Assembly: GCF_963169125.1 (NCBI RefSeq)
Contig: NC_084793.1
Location: 230,022,360-230,086,359, forward strand
Length of the DNA: 64,000 nt
Source of the DNA: Humulus lupulus
Taxonomy: Eukaryota; Streptophyta; Magnoliopsida; Rosales; Cannabaceae
Direction of reading: 5' to 3'
The translations under genes and the position numbers were made by a program. Shown here piece by piece: positions 54,003-64,000 of the stretch. Position 1 is the first letter of the stretch. Every line of letters begins with the position of its first letter. The notes beneath the pieces are model-generated. The model made no database searches. It had not been told where the DNA came from and saw only the letters and a program-made list of their open reading frames with translations.

Positions 54003-55965
54003 ATGCCAAGACATTCTAAACGATTGAGAAAGCCACAAGAGGTGGAGGTCCACCTTGATGGAGACCAGCTGAAGGCCTCCATGAAGAATCCTCCTCCACC
54101 CAAAAATGTGGAGGCCCGAAAGGAGCCCGAGGTCCACGAAGACGAAAGGGAGGCCTCATCCCCGGGCATCCCACCTGAGGAAAACCGTACAAGGTCAACA
54201 TCTGCCCCTGCAAGAGATGCCGATGAGCTCCCGCCTCCAAGGCCACCACAGATGTCGAACTCCGACCGGCAAGATCCGGGCCCATCGACAAGCATCCCCG
54301 GGTCCATTCCGTGAGCTTGAGTTCTAAATCTCAATTTTATGAAGAGGAGATACGCAAACTACACCGCAAGAACCAAAGGCTGGAAACCACCTTAGAGAAC
54401 ATGCAAGAGGTGTTAAATGGATATTACAAGGAAAATCGAGCATAACTCTGCCTAGGTGAAAAGAGAAAGGACAAGAGGGGGTGGAAACCACAGTGCCAGT
54501 GGACGATGGGAGAACTCAGCTCTCCACCAGTAATCCCCCCCAGACGAAGCAGCACGAACATCCTAGACCGCCTGAGCAGCCCCAGAGGTGAAAGCAGAGG
54601 AACAACGTCGACCCACATAGCGAAGTCAAGGTCACGTCGAAGAGAACGCCCCCAGACTTGCGAGAAGATCTCAATAAGAAAAGGGCGGATAAAAGGACCA
54701 CACCTCCTATGGCACCGCGTGAGGACAAAGGAAAAGGAAAGGTTAACCCATCCACATTGAGAGACTCCTTGAATAAAAGGAGGCAAGACCTAGACACGGA
54801 AATGAGGAGTCTCCATAGCAAGATCATCACCGAATCTGGAGGACAAGCCATTGAGGACGAGTTTGACCATGAATCGCCCTTCATTAAGGAAATCCAAGCA
54901 TCTGGCTCCCTGCCAACTTCAAGGAGCCTTATATGACCCCGTATGAAGGAAACATAGATCCCAAGTACCATCTGGACGCGTTTAACAATCTGATGAAGTT
55001 AAGGGGGATTAGTAGCGGAGCCAGGTTCCATTGCTTTGCTGTTACATTGAAAGGACCTATGTACAAATGGTTCAAAAGACTTAGACCAGGGTCCATCAGA
55101 TCTTGGCAACAATTTTTTGATGAGTTTCTCCAGCAACACCACGTCGTGCTTAATTACACAATGTCGGGCACCAGCCTCGCTAACGTGGAGCAAGGAGAAA
55201 ATGAGAGTCTAAAGAGCTACATTCACAGGTTCAATATGGCAACGACCAAGGTAGGGAGCTTGACCCGCAGAGAACTAAAAATGGCCATCACGTTCGGAGT
55301 GCACCCGGGAAGCAAGTTATGGGATAACATACTCAAGAGAGAGGTCACAAATTTGTACGATTTCTACGAGCGGGCACAAAAATAGATTCGCATAGAGGAT
55401 GTTCATGAGAGCCTTAAGGCTGGAAAAGGCCAATCCCCACCAAAACCCTCAATTCGGGAAAGCCAAAGCGGTGCAAAGAAGAAGAGGGTCTATGAAGGAA
55501 CAAGAGATGATCGGCCTCGGAAGCCCCAGCACACGGATGAGCGCAGGCAGGGCCCCTACACCTTTTACCCTGACCTCACCCACGCTATGGAACATATTTT
55601 TGTCACGAATGAGAACATGGTCCCTTTCAGAAGGCCCCCGCCAATGAAAAAACACATGTCAAAAAGAGACCCCAGAAAATATTGCCAGTATCATAAAGAT
55701 ATCGGCCACACCACTGCAGAATGCAACCATTTGAAAATAGAAATCAAGGGCTTATATGTAAAGGACATTTGGGCAGATACGTCCGCAAGGAGAGCCAAAG
55801 GCTGGAAGAAGGAGCATCCTCGCCACGGGCACGAGAGGTGGTCCCGAAAGTACAAGGAGAGGTCAGGACCATCTTCGAAGGGCCAGGATTCGGGGGCAAA
55901 TCAAGAAAGGGGCGAGATAAATATGCCAGGGAGGCCAGACGAAGTCCACCACCGTGCATCTTAAG
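54003..55965 (+). pseudogene. Tat-like Gag polyprotein
   Basis: Starts MPRHSKRLRKPQEVEVHLDG at 54003, open to 54314. A charged linker (54658-54936, DLNKKRADKRTT..) follows in another frame. The core at 54933-55385 has MTPYEGNIDPKYHLDAFNNL, FAVTLKGPMYKWFKRL, SWQQFFDEFLQQHH and ENESLKSYIHRFNMAT. After a stop at 55383-55385 and a frame change, 55587-55964 holds HIFVTNENMVPFRRP and KYCQYHKDIGHTTAECNHLK, the Cys/His motif shared with the other Tat-like Gags. At least three frame changes are needed to read it through. Confidence 0.85.
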
Positions 55966-56715
55966 TTTGGAGCAACGCCCCCCGAAAAGTTTTAAGGGTG
56001 AGAATGACTCAATAACCTTCACCGAAGAAGACGCCCAAGGTGTACATTTCCCCCATAATGACCCCCTAGTGTTGACTGTCCAACTTGCAAACATGAGGGT
56101 ACATTGGGTCTTGGTGGATAATGGAAGATCTGTGGACATCTTATATCACCCAAATTTGGAGAAAATGGGACTAAACATCTGGCACCTAAAGCCTTGCAGC
56201 TCCTCCCTGTATGGATTTACGGGAGACTCGATACAGCATGTAGGGGCAATTGAGTTATCCCTCACCGTGGGAGAACAACCCAGACAAACCACAATAATGT
56301 CAAACTTTGTTGTGGTAGATTGCGTCTCAGCCTTCAATGCAGTATTAGGGACACCCTCCCAAAGAGAATTGAAGGCGATAACTTCTGTATTCCACTTAGC
56401 CATGAAATTCCCAACTCCTGGGGGAATAGCAAGCATGAAAGGAGAGCAAAAGGAAGCGAGGAAAAGCTATAACACATCCCTCCGCACGACCACAAATCCA
56501 TCAGTGCCTATGGCAATGGTTGTGCACGAAGGCGCAAACCCGCATGAGTTGGACCCGCGAGTCACGGAAGAACCTAGAGCAGAGCCGATAGAGGAGTTGG
56601 AAGAAGTTACGGTCATGAATGAGCCATTGAGAAAGCTGAAGGGAGGGAGAAACCTTATAGGTATCGTGAAGGAGAAGCTGGTAGAATTTTTGAAAGCCAA
56701 CCTCGACGCATTCGC
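55966..56715 (+). pseudogene. Tat-like retropepsin with D-N-G active site
   Basis: Part of a 367-codon open frame (55721-56824). It contains FTEEDAQGVHFPHNDPLVLT, then VLVDNGRSVDILYHPNLEKM with D-N-G at the active site, LYGFTGDSIQHVGAIEL, VVDCVSAFNAVLGTPS and LAMKFPTPGGIAS. The Asn variant matches the first Tat-like element. The frame runs on through an acidic linker into the start of RT (LDAFAWSHEDMVGIYPSVM). Confidence 0.85.
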
Positions 56716-57891
56716 TTGGAGTCACGAGGACATGGTAGGAATATACCCATCAGTCATGTGCCATCACTTAAACATCGACCCGAAAGCAAGGAAAATGGGT
56801 TTATCCAAGAGGCATTCTACCTAATATGGGTATCAAATCCCATGTTAGTCCCAAAGCCCAACGGAAAGTGGAGGACTTCTGTGGACTTCACTAACCTCAA
56901 TAAAGTCTACCCAAAGGACAGCTTCCCGCTTCCTAGGATAGACTAGTTAGAAGACGCCACGACGGGGCACGAGCTACTTCGCTTCATGGATGCATATTCC
57001 GGGTACAACCAAGTACCCATGAACCCAACCGATGAAGAGCACACTTCATTCATAATAGACAAACGGCATTATTGCTACAAAGTGATGCCTTTTGGTTTAA
57101 AGAACGCAGGTGCTACTTATCAAAGGCTGGTGAACATAATGTTTGCAAATCAAATAGGAAGGAATATGAAAGTGTGCGTGGACGATATGCTGGTAAAAAC
57201 AAAGAAGGTAGAAGAACTCATGAATGACCTCAGTGAGACATTCAACACTCTCCGGAAGTTCAAAATGAAGCTAAACCCGCTCAAGTGCACCTTCAGAGTT
57301 TCATCAGGGATGTTCCTGGGTTTTATGGTGAATTCTCGAGGGATCGAGGTCAATCCTGACAAAATAAAGGCATTTCTGGAAATGAGCCTACCACGAAGCA
57401 AGAAGGAAGTGCAGTGCTTAACAGGGAGAGTAGCCACCCTTAATAGGTTCATCTCCAGGTCCACTAATAAATGCCTCCCTTTCTTCAACATCCTAAAAGG
57501 GAGCAAAAAGTTTGCTTGGGATGATGATTGTCAAGAGGCCTTCACCGAGCTGAAGGAACACCTTGGAAAACCACACCATTTGGCCAAGTTAGAAAAAGGG
57601 GAGTAGTTGTACTTGTATTTAGCCGTATCAGAACATTCCATAAGCGCCGTCCTACTCAAAGGAGAAAAGAAGTATTAGCAACCCGTGTACTACGTGAGCA
57701 AGCGGTTGGTAAATGCAGAAACCCGGTACCCAGAAATAGAGAAGTTGGTATATGCCTTGATAGTGGCTTCTAGAAAGCTGAGACCCTATTTTCATGCTCA
57801 TGCCATCGAGGTGTTCACCAATACCCCTTTGTGTCAAGTCTTGCACAAGCCCAAGGACACTTCAGGAAGGTTGTTAAAGTGGAAGATTTAA
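56716..57891 (+). pseudogene. Tat-like reverse transcriptase and RNase H, with a deletion
   Basis: After HHLNIDPKARKMG a block of roughly 35 codons usual in this region is missing, and a frame change leads to NGFIQEAFYLIWVSNPMLVP. Then come KPNGKWRTSVDFTNLNK, a stop at 56944-56946, MDAYSGYNQVPMNPTDEEH, MPFGLKNAGATYQRLV and MKVCVDDMLVK. The catalytic VDD is kept but the usual Tyr is Cys. LGFMVNSRGIEVNPDKIKAF and LTGRVATLNRFISRS follow. The RNase H part is interrupted by stops at 57604-57606 and 57676-57678. Confidence 0.85.
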
Positions 57892-58640
57892 GTGAGTCAA
57901 TTTGACATCACTTACACCCCAAGGACCTCAATCAATGGGTAGGTACTTGCAAACTTTATAGTCGAGTTTGCGCACCGACCCCATGAGGAGGGAGAAATAG
58001 AAGGGAATGAACCGGTGCATGAAGGGGAAGAGCACCCTGAAGAATAGAGTTCCCACGTAGACGGGGCATCTAACGAAGGAGGACTCAGCGCTGGCATAGT
58101 AATGATGGGACCAAAAGGGCACAAGATGTATTGCACCTTAAGATTCAGATTCGAAGCTTCCAACAATGAAGCAGAGTATGAGGCACTGTTGGCTGTCCTG
58201 CGGCTAGCTAAGGAGTTAAAGGTAACCCATTTGCATGTCTTTAGTGACTCACAGCTCGTGGTGTTTCAGGTGAAAGGTGAATATCAAACTAAAGGATCAA
58301 AAATGGCTGCATATCTCGCCAAGGTGAAGGGGTATTTGGATCAGCTCAAAAAATGCACCATAGAACAGATCCCAAGGGAGAAAAACATAAACGCCGATGC
58401 ACTCGCAAAACTTGCCTCTACTCGAGACGAAGACACACTTGAGTCCATCCCAGTCGAATACCTCTCCAAGCGGAGCATAGCAGAAGAAATGATCCATATG
58501 GTCAATATCCCAGGGGAGTCATGGTTTGCACCCATCGCGAAGTACTTAAATGATGGGACCTTGCCTTTGGACAAAAAAGATGCCCGTAGGCTGACTTACA
58601 AAGCTGCCCAATACACCCTAGTAGACGGGAGTCTTATATA
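57892..58640 (+). pseudogene. Second RNase H domain of the third Tat-like element
   Basis: A stop near 58048 precedes SHVDGASNEGGLSAGIVM. The 58102-58641 frame has RFEASNNEAEYEALLAVLRL, HVFSDSQLVVFQVKGEY, TIEQIPREKNINADALAKLA and a linker to integrase. All four acidic positions of this archaeal/plant-type RNase H can be read. It is a hallmark of the Tat lineage and is thought to aid polypurine-tract processing, though the role here is inferred. Confidence 0.85.
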
Positions 58641-59755
58641 AGAGAGGCTTCTCTACCCGCTCCTACGGTGCATAAATAAGGGAGAGGCTTTAAAATTTTA
58701 ACAAGAGATACACGAAGGGGAATTTGGAAATCATGCTGGGGGCAGTCCACGGCAAAAAAGGCCATCCGCTAGGGGTATTATTGGCCTACCATGGAAAAGG
58801 ACGCGAGCGATTTTGCGAAGAGGTGTGACAAATGCCAGAGGCATGGAAATTACCCCAGACAGCCAGCAAATAAGCTGGTGAGCATGACCAGTCCATGGAC
58901 CTTCGATGTGTGGGGGATTGACTTGATTGGAGCATTGCCAACAGGAAGAGGAGGAGCAAAATACGCAATGGTAGCAGTCGATTATTTTACTAAGTGGGTG
59001 GAAGTAGAGCCTCTAGTCAACATAACAGCTAAGCAAATCACCACCTTCATCAACAAATTTATCGTCTGCAGGTTTGATGTACCCTACAAGATAGTCTTCG
59101 ATAATGGGATGCAATTTGAAGGAGGAGTATTTGAGGAATATTGCAAAGAAAAAGGAATCAAGAGGAGTTTCTCCGCTGTAGTACACCCACAAGCCAATGG
59201 ACAAGTGGAGGCCATCAACAAGATCCTAAAAAGGAACCTGAAAACATAGTTGGAAAAGTTGAAAGGGGCCTGGGTCAAGGAACTTCCCAATGTGCTTTGG
59301 GCCTATAGGACCACACCTCGTTCCACCACGGGAGAGACGCCTTTTGCCTTAGCCTATGGCTGCGAGGCTGTCCTTCCAATAGAAATGAAGATTAACTCCA
59401 TCCGCACACAAGCATATGATGACCAGGCCAATATCGCAGCATTAGCCGGGAATTTGGACCTGTTGGAAGCTAATAAAGACAAGGCACAACTAAGGCTAGC
59501 CACATGTCAGCAACGAGCCGCGAGATATTATAATTCGAGGGTGTGAGAGAGGGTGTTCAGAGTAGGAGACCTCATGTTGCGGAAAGTCCTACCCAACATT
59601 CGAGATCCGAGCACGGTGTGTTAGGGCCAAACTAGGAAGGGCCCTACCAAGTTGCCCAGGTTGTGCCCCTGAACACCTACAAGCTCGCACGCTTGGATGA
59701 CACCATGGTACCTAGAGCATGGAATGCAGAACATTTAATGAAGTATTATCAGTAA
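58641..59755 (+). pseudogene. Integrase of the third Tat-like element
   Basis: The zinc region near 58690-58850 is frameshifted; CDKCQRHGNYPRQPANKL is readable. The core at 58791-59249 has D in VWGIDLIGALPTGRGG, D in IVFDNGMQFEGGVF and E in NGQVEAINKILKR, so DDE is retained. A stop at 59247-59249 interrupts LK-T-x-LEKLKGAW, and the frame then runs to 59546 (VLWAYRTTPRSTTGETPFAL). A further stop at 59544-59546 follows before the terminal TYKLARLDDTMVPRAW..YYQ, ending with TAA at 59753-59755. Confidence 0.88.
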
Positions 59756-60796
59756 GACTTCCATGTTGAGGCAAGGTTGTTATTGACCTGTCTAACGTAC
59801 AGGTTAAATGTAATAGTTATAAGTTCAATGTGAACTCCTTAATATTTAGCAAGAACAAGTCACATTAAGTAGCCATGTACTTCACCTGTTTTCAATGAAT
59901 GTGTTGTGACATTAAGTGAATATGTAGTAAAATTTATTATGTAAGCAAAATGATTATCAAAATTCATGAATGGAATGATCAAAGTTCCTGCCGAGATAAA
60001 TCTCACCAACCACTTGGGGGGCAGAGTACATAGGGGATCGGAAAAAAAAAAAGAAAAAAAAAAAGGGGTCCCAAACGAGACCCCTATATCCTAAAAGGAA
60101 CCCTTATATCAGGAGGACCCTAAAAGAACCCCTTATATCAAGAGGATCCTAAAAAGGACCCCCCCCCCCCCCTTATAAATAAAGAAGAATATCTTGTAAG
60201 GCATCGCTTGAGTTCACAAGGATTAGCTACCCTTATGAACATCAAGGAGGTCAAAAGGCCCAACAAGAAAAGCATCCTGATAAGAGTAAATACTTCCACA
60301 AGAGGAAATTCCTCAGGAGAAACACCCACCAATAAGCCTAGAGCGGCCACCAAGTCGTCTAGCCAAAAAGGGTCCTAAAAGAGACCCTTGCAAAAATAGT
60401 ACTATGAATAATGACGAGAAGGACGCTTCTCGCAAGAAATAATAAGTGTGCGCAAAAATATATATAAAAGGATAACTAGAACCCAAGGGGTCAATATATC
60501 CTTATAGGTACAATCAAGAGGCACCAAAGAGGGACCTATTGAACCCCTTCGCATGGGCTCCAAAAGACCTCAAGCCTGTTAAATAAAAAAGAGAACCTAT
60601 CGAACCCCATTGTGCGGGCTCAAAAGGACCTCGAACATAGAGGAATAAAGATGAATGATCACATATGTATATATATATATATATAAAAAAAAGTTTTGAT
60701 AATGTAACAGGACTCGGAGAAATTACAAGCAAAATAAGGCTCAAATGATCATACAACCATAATGGACAGAACGGCAAAAATCGCAGAATGATAATC
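59756..60796. repeat. Spacer with degenerate repeats between the converging genes
   Basis: No gene is supported. About 60060-60175 repeats AAAAGGA(A/C)CCC(C/T)TATATC(A/C)(A/G)GAGGA-type words and ends in a C run. About 60520-60640 has two copies of a roughly 65-bp unit, GA(G/A)CCTAT(T/C)GAACCCC..GGGCTC(C)AAA..GACCTC(A/G)A. An (AT)n run lies near 60665-60685. Its position matches the 68-bp array of the first element. Confidence 0.6.
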
Positions 60797-61221
60797 TCAA
60801 GGCCTCCTGTCGTAAGCGTTCCACTCAGCCGCCCTGGCAACGGCGTGCTCACCAAAGGTGGAGAAATTAAAGATATGATTTTGCCTCCATACTCCGTAGA
60901 GGGTGCGCTCTATGGATTTATACTCAATATTAGCCTTATCCGCCTCTAAGGAAGTGACCCTCCCCTGCAACGTTGCGATGGTAGTCTTTGCACCCTCAAG
61001 GTCGTCCTCTAAGCAAGTGACCTTCTCCTGTAGCATCACGGCCTTGGCAGTCGCCCTCTTCTTCTTTTTTGATGATGAAGAGGCCTTCGCCAGGGCCTTC
61101 TCCAGCTTAAGTTTGGTTTCAGCAAGTTCCCTCTCGAGCCCCTGGACCTGGACAGTATGACGGTCCCTTTCAGCTTTCGATGCGGATAGGTCCTGAGCCG
61201 AGTCGGCAAATTGTTGAGCCA

Positions 61222-61319
61222 CTATATAAGTATGTGCAAGAAAAATAACAATAACGATGATAAGCAAAAAAAAACGAGAGAGAAAAGGGGTAAGGCCGAT
61301 GTACGATGCATGAACTCAC
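61222..61319 (-). other. Predicted last intron of the third antisense gene
   Basis: Minus-strand donor CACTAGG|GTGAGT at 61319 and acceptor CATACTTATATAG at 61222, immediately before the coiled coil, where the other two genes also have an intron. The register does not close exactly with these borders, so an indel or another acceptor is involved. Confidence 0.45.
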
Positions 61320-61984
61320 CCTAGTGGCAAAGCGCACAAGAGTCTCCCCAAGCTCTGACATGGTGAAACTCCCAAGACCTCTCCAATCAGCCTCAGGAAG
61401 GTCTGTGGTGACCTGTACATACCATTGCCCATAAGTGGTTGCCATGCAGCCCACCTAAGGTGCCTCCTCCAAGCCAAGAGTGACTGGCTGGGTAGGGATA
61501 GATGACCCGCTCACCGAAGGAACAGGGGGCGCAAGAAGATCAGAAAAATGAGCCCCCGATGGACCAGGATTGAGGGAAGCCCGAGGGAAAGCATCGAAGT
61601 CCTCAGAATAGGGGCAAACGAAGCCCCTCAGCATGGCCTGTTGATCGTGGGAGTGGGAGGCCATGTCATGGTCTGTAGGGGCTAAAGGAGGGCACCCTTT
61701 GGGAGACAAAGATGATCGACGGGGTTTCCTATGTCCTGGGGAGACCCCCTCTGGCACACACTCTGTCTCACCCCCATCCAATTGAGGTTCAGCCAAAACA
61801 ACCTTTTTCTTCCGTTCAGAAATATGCCACAGCAACCCAGGCTCTGAAACCACAGATAGGTTGTAACGATTGAGGTTGGTCACAGTGAAGAGACGGACAA
61901 CCATTTTCTCAGCAGGGTCAGCATAGATAAGTTTGCTCACCACCTTCGCCTCTGACTCAGAAACGCTAGGAACGATGAAGTTTT

Positions 61985-62069
61985 CTGCATAATCAACACA
62001 GATGCCAATATGAACGTAAGTTCCAAAACAGTCAGTTCAAAATTATAAAAAAAAACTTGAAATACTTAC
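61985..62069 (-). other. Intron 1 of the third antisense gene (85 bp, phase 1)
   Basis: Minus-strand donor GGCTCCTA|GTAAGT at 62069 and acceptor GTTGATTATGCAG at 61985. Joining gives an open register from HFRSAPS into NFIVPSVSESEAKVVSKL. Position (after the PF04195-like block) and phase equal those of 13602-13686 and 37731-37808. Confidence 0.75.
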
Positions 62070-63032
62070 TAGGAGCCGAGCGAAAGTGCTCACGGACAGA
62101 AATGGGACCTTTCACAAAGAAGAAGTCCTGCTTCCAAGTCCCTCGATTGGACACAGATCCCTCTATCAAGGAGACAGTAGAATTGGCTTCCTGCAGGAAA
62201 TAAAAGCCTTTGGATCTAGGGGTGGGCATCAGGTTGTACATGTAATGCACCTCCTGGGCCGAGGGAGCACGCCCGTTATGCTCCATATACGCCATAAAGA
62301 GGCAGCTCAAAGTCAGCCAGCTATTGGGTGCCAACTAGAGTGGAGCAATGTCAAAATGGTTGAGAACCATGATAAAAAAATGTGTGTAATGGGATTGTAC
62401 TGCCCGCCTTTAAGATGTGCTCACTCATGGCCACAAAGCCCTAAGTAGGGTTGTCAACCCGGCATTTTTTCGAAGGAACATATAGCTTGTACTCCGGGCT
62501 AACACAGTATTTCTCTACTAATTCTAGGAGTTTTTTCTCAGACACATGGGACACCAAAGTAGATGCCAACAGTGGACCAGATTCTGGTTGCTTAGGGACC
62601 GAGGGTCTTCCACCGAGGCACCGAGTGTGAAAGCGCTAAGCAAGGGTAGACCGAGAACAAGGGTTGAGGAGAAGACGGGATGGCCCCATGATAGTCATTA
62701 GGGGAAAACGGGGTAGGAGGCTCAGCCGGGAGATTTCCCCCCATAAACTCCAACTCCATCTACAAATCTAAAAGGGTCACCCTAAGGTTTGTTATATGGT
62801 CTTTAAGGTCAAGGGGGAAAGATACTTCGTCTCCCCTCAAAACTGAGTCTATTTCGCTCTCTACCACCCAGATTTTACGTCTAAGTTCAGCCATGTGCTC
62901 AAGATGACGAATATGGGCCTGCCTCAAGGTGTCGTAGTCTTGGTGAAGGTTGTCTTCGGAGGACTCCGAGTCTGAAGATAAGTCTACAAACTCGACCCTC
63001 AGAGGAACACCGGATAATCCTTCACATGCCAT

Positions 63033-63760
63033 GGGACCTCATCTCGTAAGTAAATAGGGTTCACGTATAAATGAGGGGATTGCTACAAACCACAAAGGAA
63101 TGGGCTCAAAACCTCTAGGCACAAGCGCTCTAAATGACCAACTACGGGGTATGAATGAGGGCATGCAACTGGGTTAACTCACGACGAGCTCAGGCCAAAG
63201 TACCCCATCCCGAGTGGTGCTAATTTAGACCCAATAAGGGAGAAAGAAAGTATAACTCAAGTAAGTAAGATTGGGCGATGTCGTGGTCAAAAGGAGGTCG
63301 AGGGCTGAAAGAACCGTCGCGGTCAAAGAGAAGCAAGTGGTCGAAAGTACGCGTCTGCAAAAACAAAGGAAAAGGGTGTTTTAATCCTCAAGTACCTGCA
63401 TGGATACAGACATACAAGAAATGAACTCAAAAAAAAAAGCAAAAGTGAGGTTGTGGGGGATTGAACCCCTTACCTCTTGAAAGGAGCAAGGATCCCAAAA
63501 CAACTAAGTTGAAGAGGTAAAGTGTAAATAATAGGCTAGATGTGAAGGCTTATTTATAGTATTCGCAAGCTCATCTTAACCATCGAAGCTAAAGACAGAT
63601 CAATGGCCAAGAAGGGAGCTTGGCATCTAGATTGGGATCCACGAAGCAAGACGATAGGCTCACGATCAATTACAAGAAATCACAAGGATCACCACTAACA
63701 CCACCCGTGCTTTCAAGACACCATATCGAAAAGTCTGCCAGAGCGCCTAAAGGCCCTCTC
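63033..63760 (-). promoter_or_regulatory. Upstream region of the third antisense gene, TATA at 63551-63558
   Basis: Minus-strand TATAAATA at 63558-63551. A donor-like AGAG|GTAAGG at 63473 could start a leader intron; the acceptor before the ATG at 63032 is not obvious. The arrangement is comparable to 39269-38636 in the second element. Confidence 0.4.
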
Positions 63761-63777
63761 CTAGACTGGGGGGCAAG
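63761..63777 (+). other. Polypurine tract of the third Tat-like element
   Basis: CTAGACTGGGGGGCAAG immediately before TGTGGATGCTC. Confidence 0.85.
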
Positions 63778-64000
63778 TGTGGATGCTCAAAATTTCATTC
63801 TTGTGAGAGGTCCAAAGCACACGCTAAGGTCCCCTAAATGCCTAAATACATGCTTGTGCCACAAGGCCCTTGGGCCACCATCTTCTCACAAGGACGCAAG
63901 GGATGCTATTCTCAGCGTGCCTAGGACCCATGCACCCAGCGAGGCCATGCCTCATGCAAGAGCCTCTCGCGAGACCCATCTCATGACTGCCTCCACTCGG
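63778..64000 (+). repeat. 3' LTR of the third Tat-like element, truncated by the window
   Basis: The first 223 bases of the LTR match 52444-52666. Many differences are CG in the 5' copy against CA or TG here. Confidence 0.92.

Larger units (their letters stand above)
60797..63032 (-). pseudogene. Antisense gene of the third Tat-like element: PF04195-like domain plus coiled coil, degraded
   Basis: Starts MACEGLSGVPLRVEFVDLSS at 63032; 62760-63032 is acidic and helical. After breaks, minus-strand reading near 62330-62440 gives FVAMSEHILKAGSTIPLHTF, then NSWLTLSCLFMAYMEHNGRA and SKGFYFLQ (62032-62334), aligning with the PF04195-like block of the other two antisense genes. An intron (61985-62069) leads to VVSKLIYADPAEKMVVRLF. 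61455-61943 is Pro/Ser-rich and 61170-61454 continues it. After a last intron, a coiled coil (AKAVMLQEKVTCLEDDLEGA) ends at 60797. Two in-frame stops lie in the domain (near 62333 and 62443). The function is unknown. Confidence 0.75.
47960..64000 (-). mobile_element. Internally deleted Ty1/copia element, interrupted by two younger insertions
   Basis: The minus-strand 3' LTR is 47960-48997. An internal remnant (gag start fused to the end of RT/RNase H) lies at 49607-50395. A 5' LTR begins at 50396 and is split at 50508 (solo LTR) and 52444 (Tat-like element). Its remaining U3 part must lie beyond the window. The 3' and 5' LTRs share long identical stretches, for example ACAACTCTATAACTGA and GAACAAGGTTTAAAACCTTT. 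Confidence 0.85.
52444..64000 (+). mobile_element. Third Tat-like Ty3/gypsy element, 3' LTR cut by the window
   Basis: The 5' LTR is 52444-53935 and the 3' LTR starts at 63778 and runs off the window. Sense-strand gag, protease, RT, RNase H, second RNase H and integrase occupy 54003-59755. A minus-strand gene fills 60797-63032. The left flank TGAGT would be the target duplication; the right copy is not visible. Coding parts hold more stops and frameshifts than in the second element. Confidence 0.92.

Overview
The window is a repeat block from a flowering-plant nuclear genome, most likely a eudicot; the species cannot be named from sequence alone. It is AT-rich and eukaryotic in style (TATAAATA boxes, GT..AG introns, tRNA-primed LTR retrotransposons, 5-bp target-site duplications). 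No ordinary host gene, rRNA, tRNA or CRISPR array was found. Nearly everything is Ty3/gypsy (Tekay-like chromoviruses and Tat-like elements) plus one deleted Ty1/copia element, inserted into one another.

Layout. (1) 1-7057: a divergent Tekay-like LTR (to 2075), an inverted LTR fragment (2076-2370) and a decayed Tekay-like element (2371-7057) with its polypurine tract and a 2.0-kb 3' LTR. (2) 7742-8539: a solo LTR with target duplication AAGGT. (3) 9691-40868: two long Tekay-like LTRs in opposite orientation, meeting at 26097-26118, where each still carries the start of an initiator-Met primer-binding site. The left arm is split by a complete 12.65-kb Tat-like element on the minus strand (11014-23664, duplication ATAAT). 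The right arm is split by a complete 11.7-kb Tat-like element on the plus strand (28415-40128, duplication CCCTT). (4) 40869-44640: chromovirus gag-pol on the minus strand, running into the right LTR. (5) 44641-47959: low-coding DNA, a foldback MITE-like repeat and two back-to-back LTR fragments. (6) 47960 to the window end: an internally deleted copia element on the minus strand. Its 5' LTR was hit twice, by a solo LTR (50508-52026, duplication ACTGA) and by a third Tat-like element (52444 to beyond 64000).

The most interesting content is in the three Tat-like elements. Each encodes gag, protease, reverse transcriptase with RNase H, a second RNase H and integrase on the sense strand. Each also has, between integrase and the 3' LTR, a separate gene on the opposite strand. 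These antisense genes encode a domain like the 'putative gypsy type transposon' family (PF04195-like) followed by a C-terminal coiled coil. They appear to have their own TATA box, a leader intron and several short GT..AG introns. One intron lies at the same place and in the same phase (phase 1) in all three elements, and others are shared by at least two. This arrangement would let the introns survive retrotransposition, because the genomic RNA carries them in the unspliceable orientation. All copies here carry stops or frameshifts, so the block reads as a graveyard of once-active elements.
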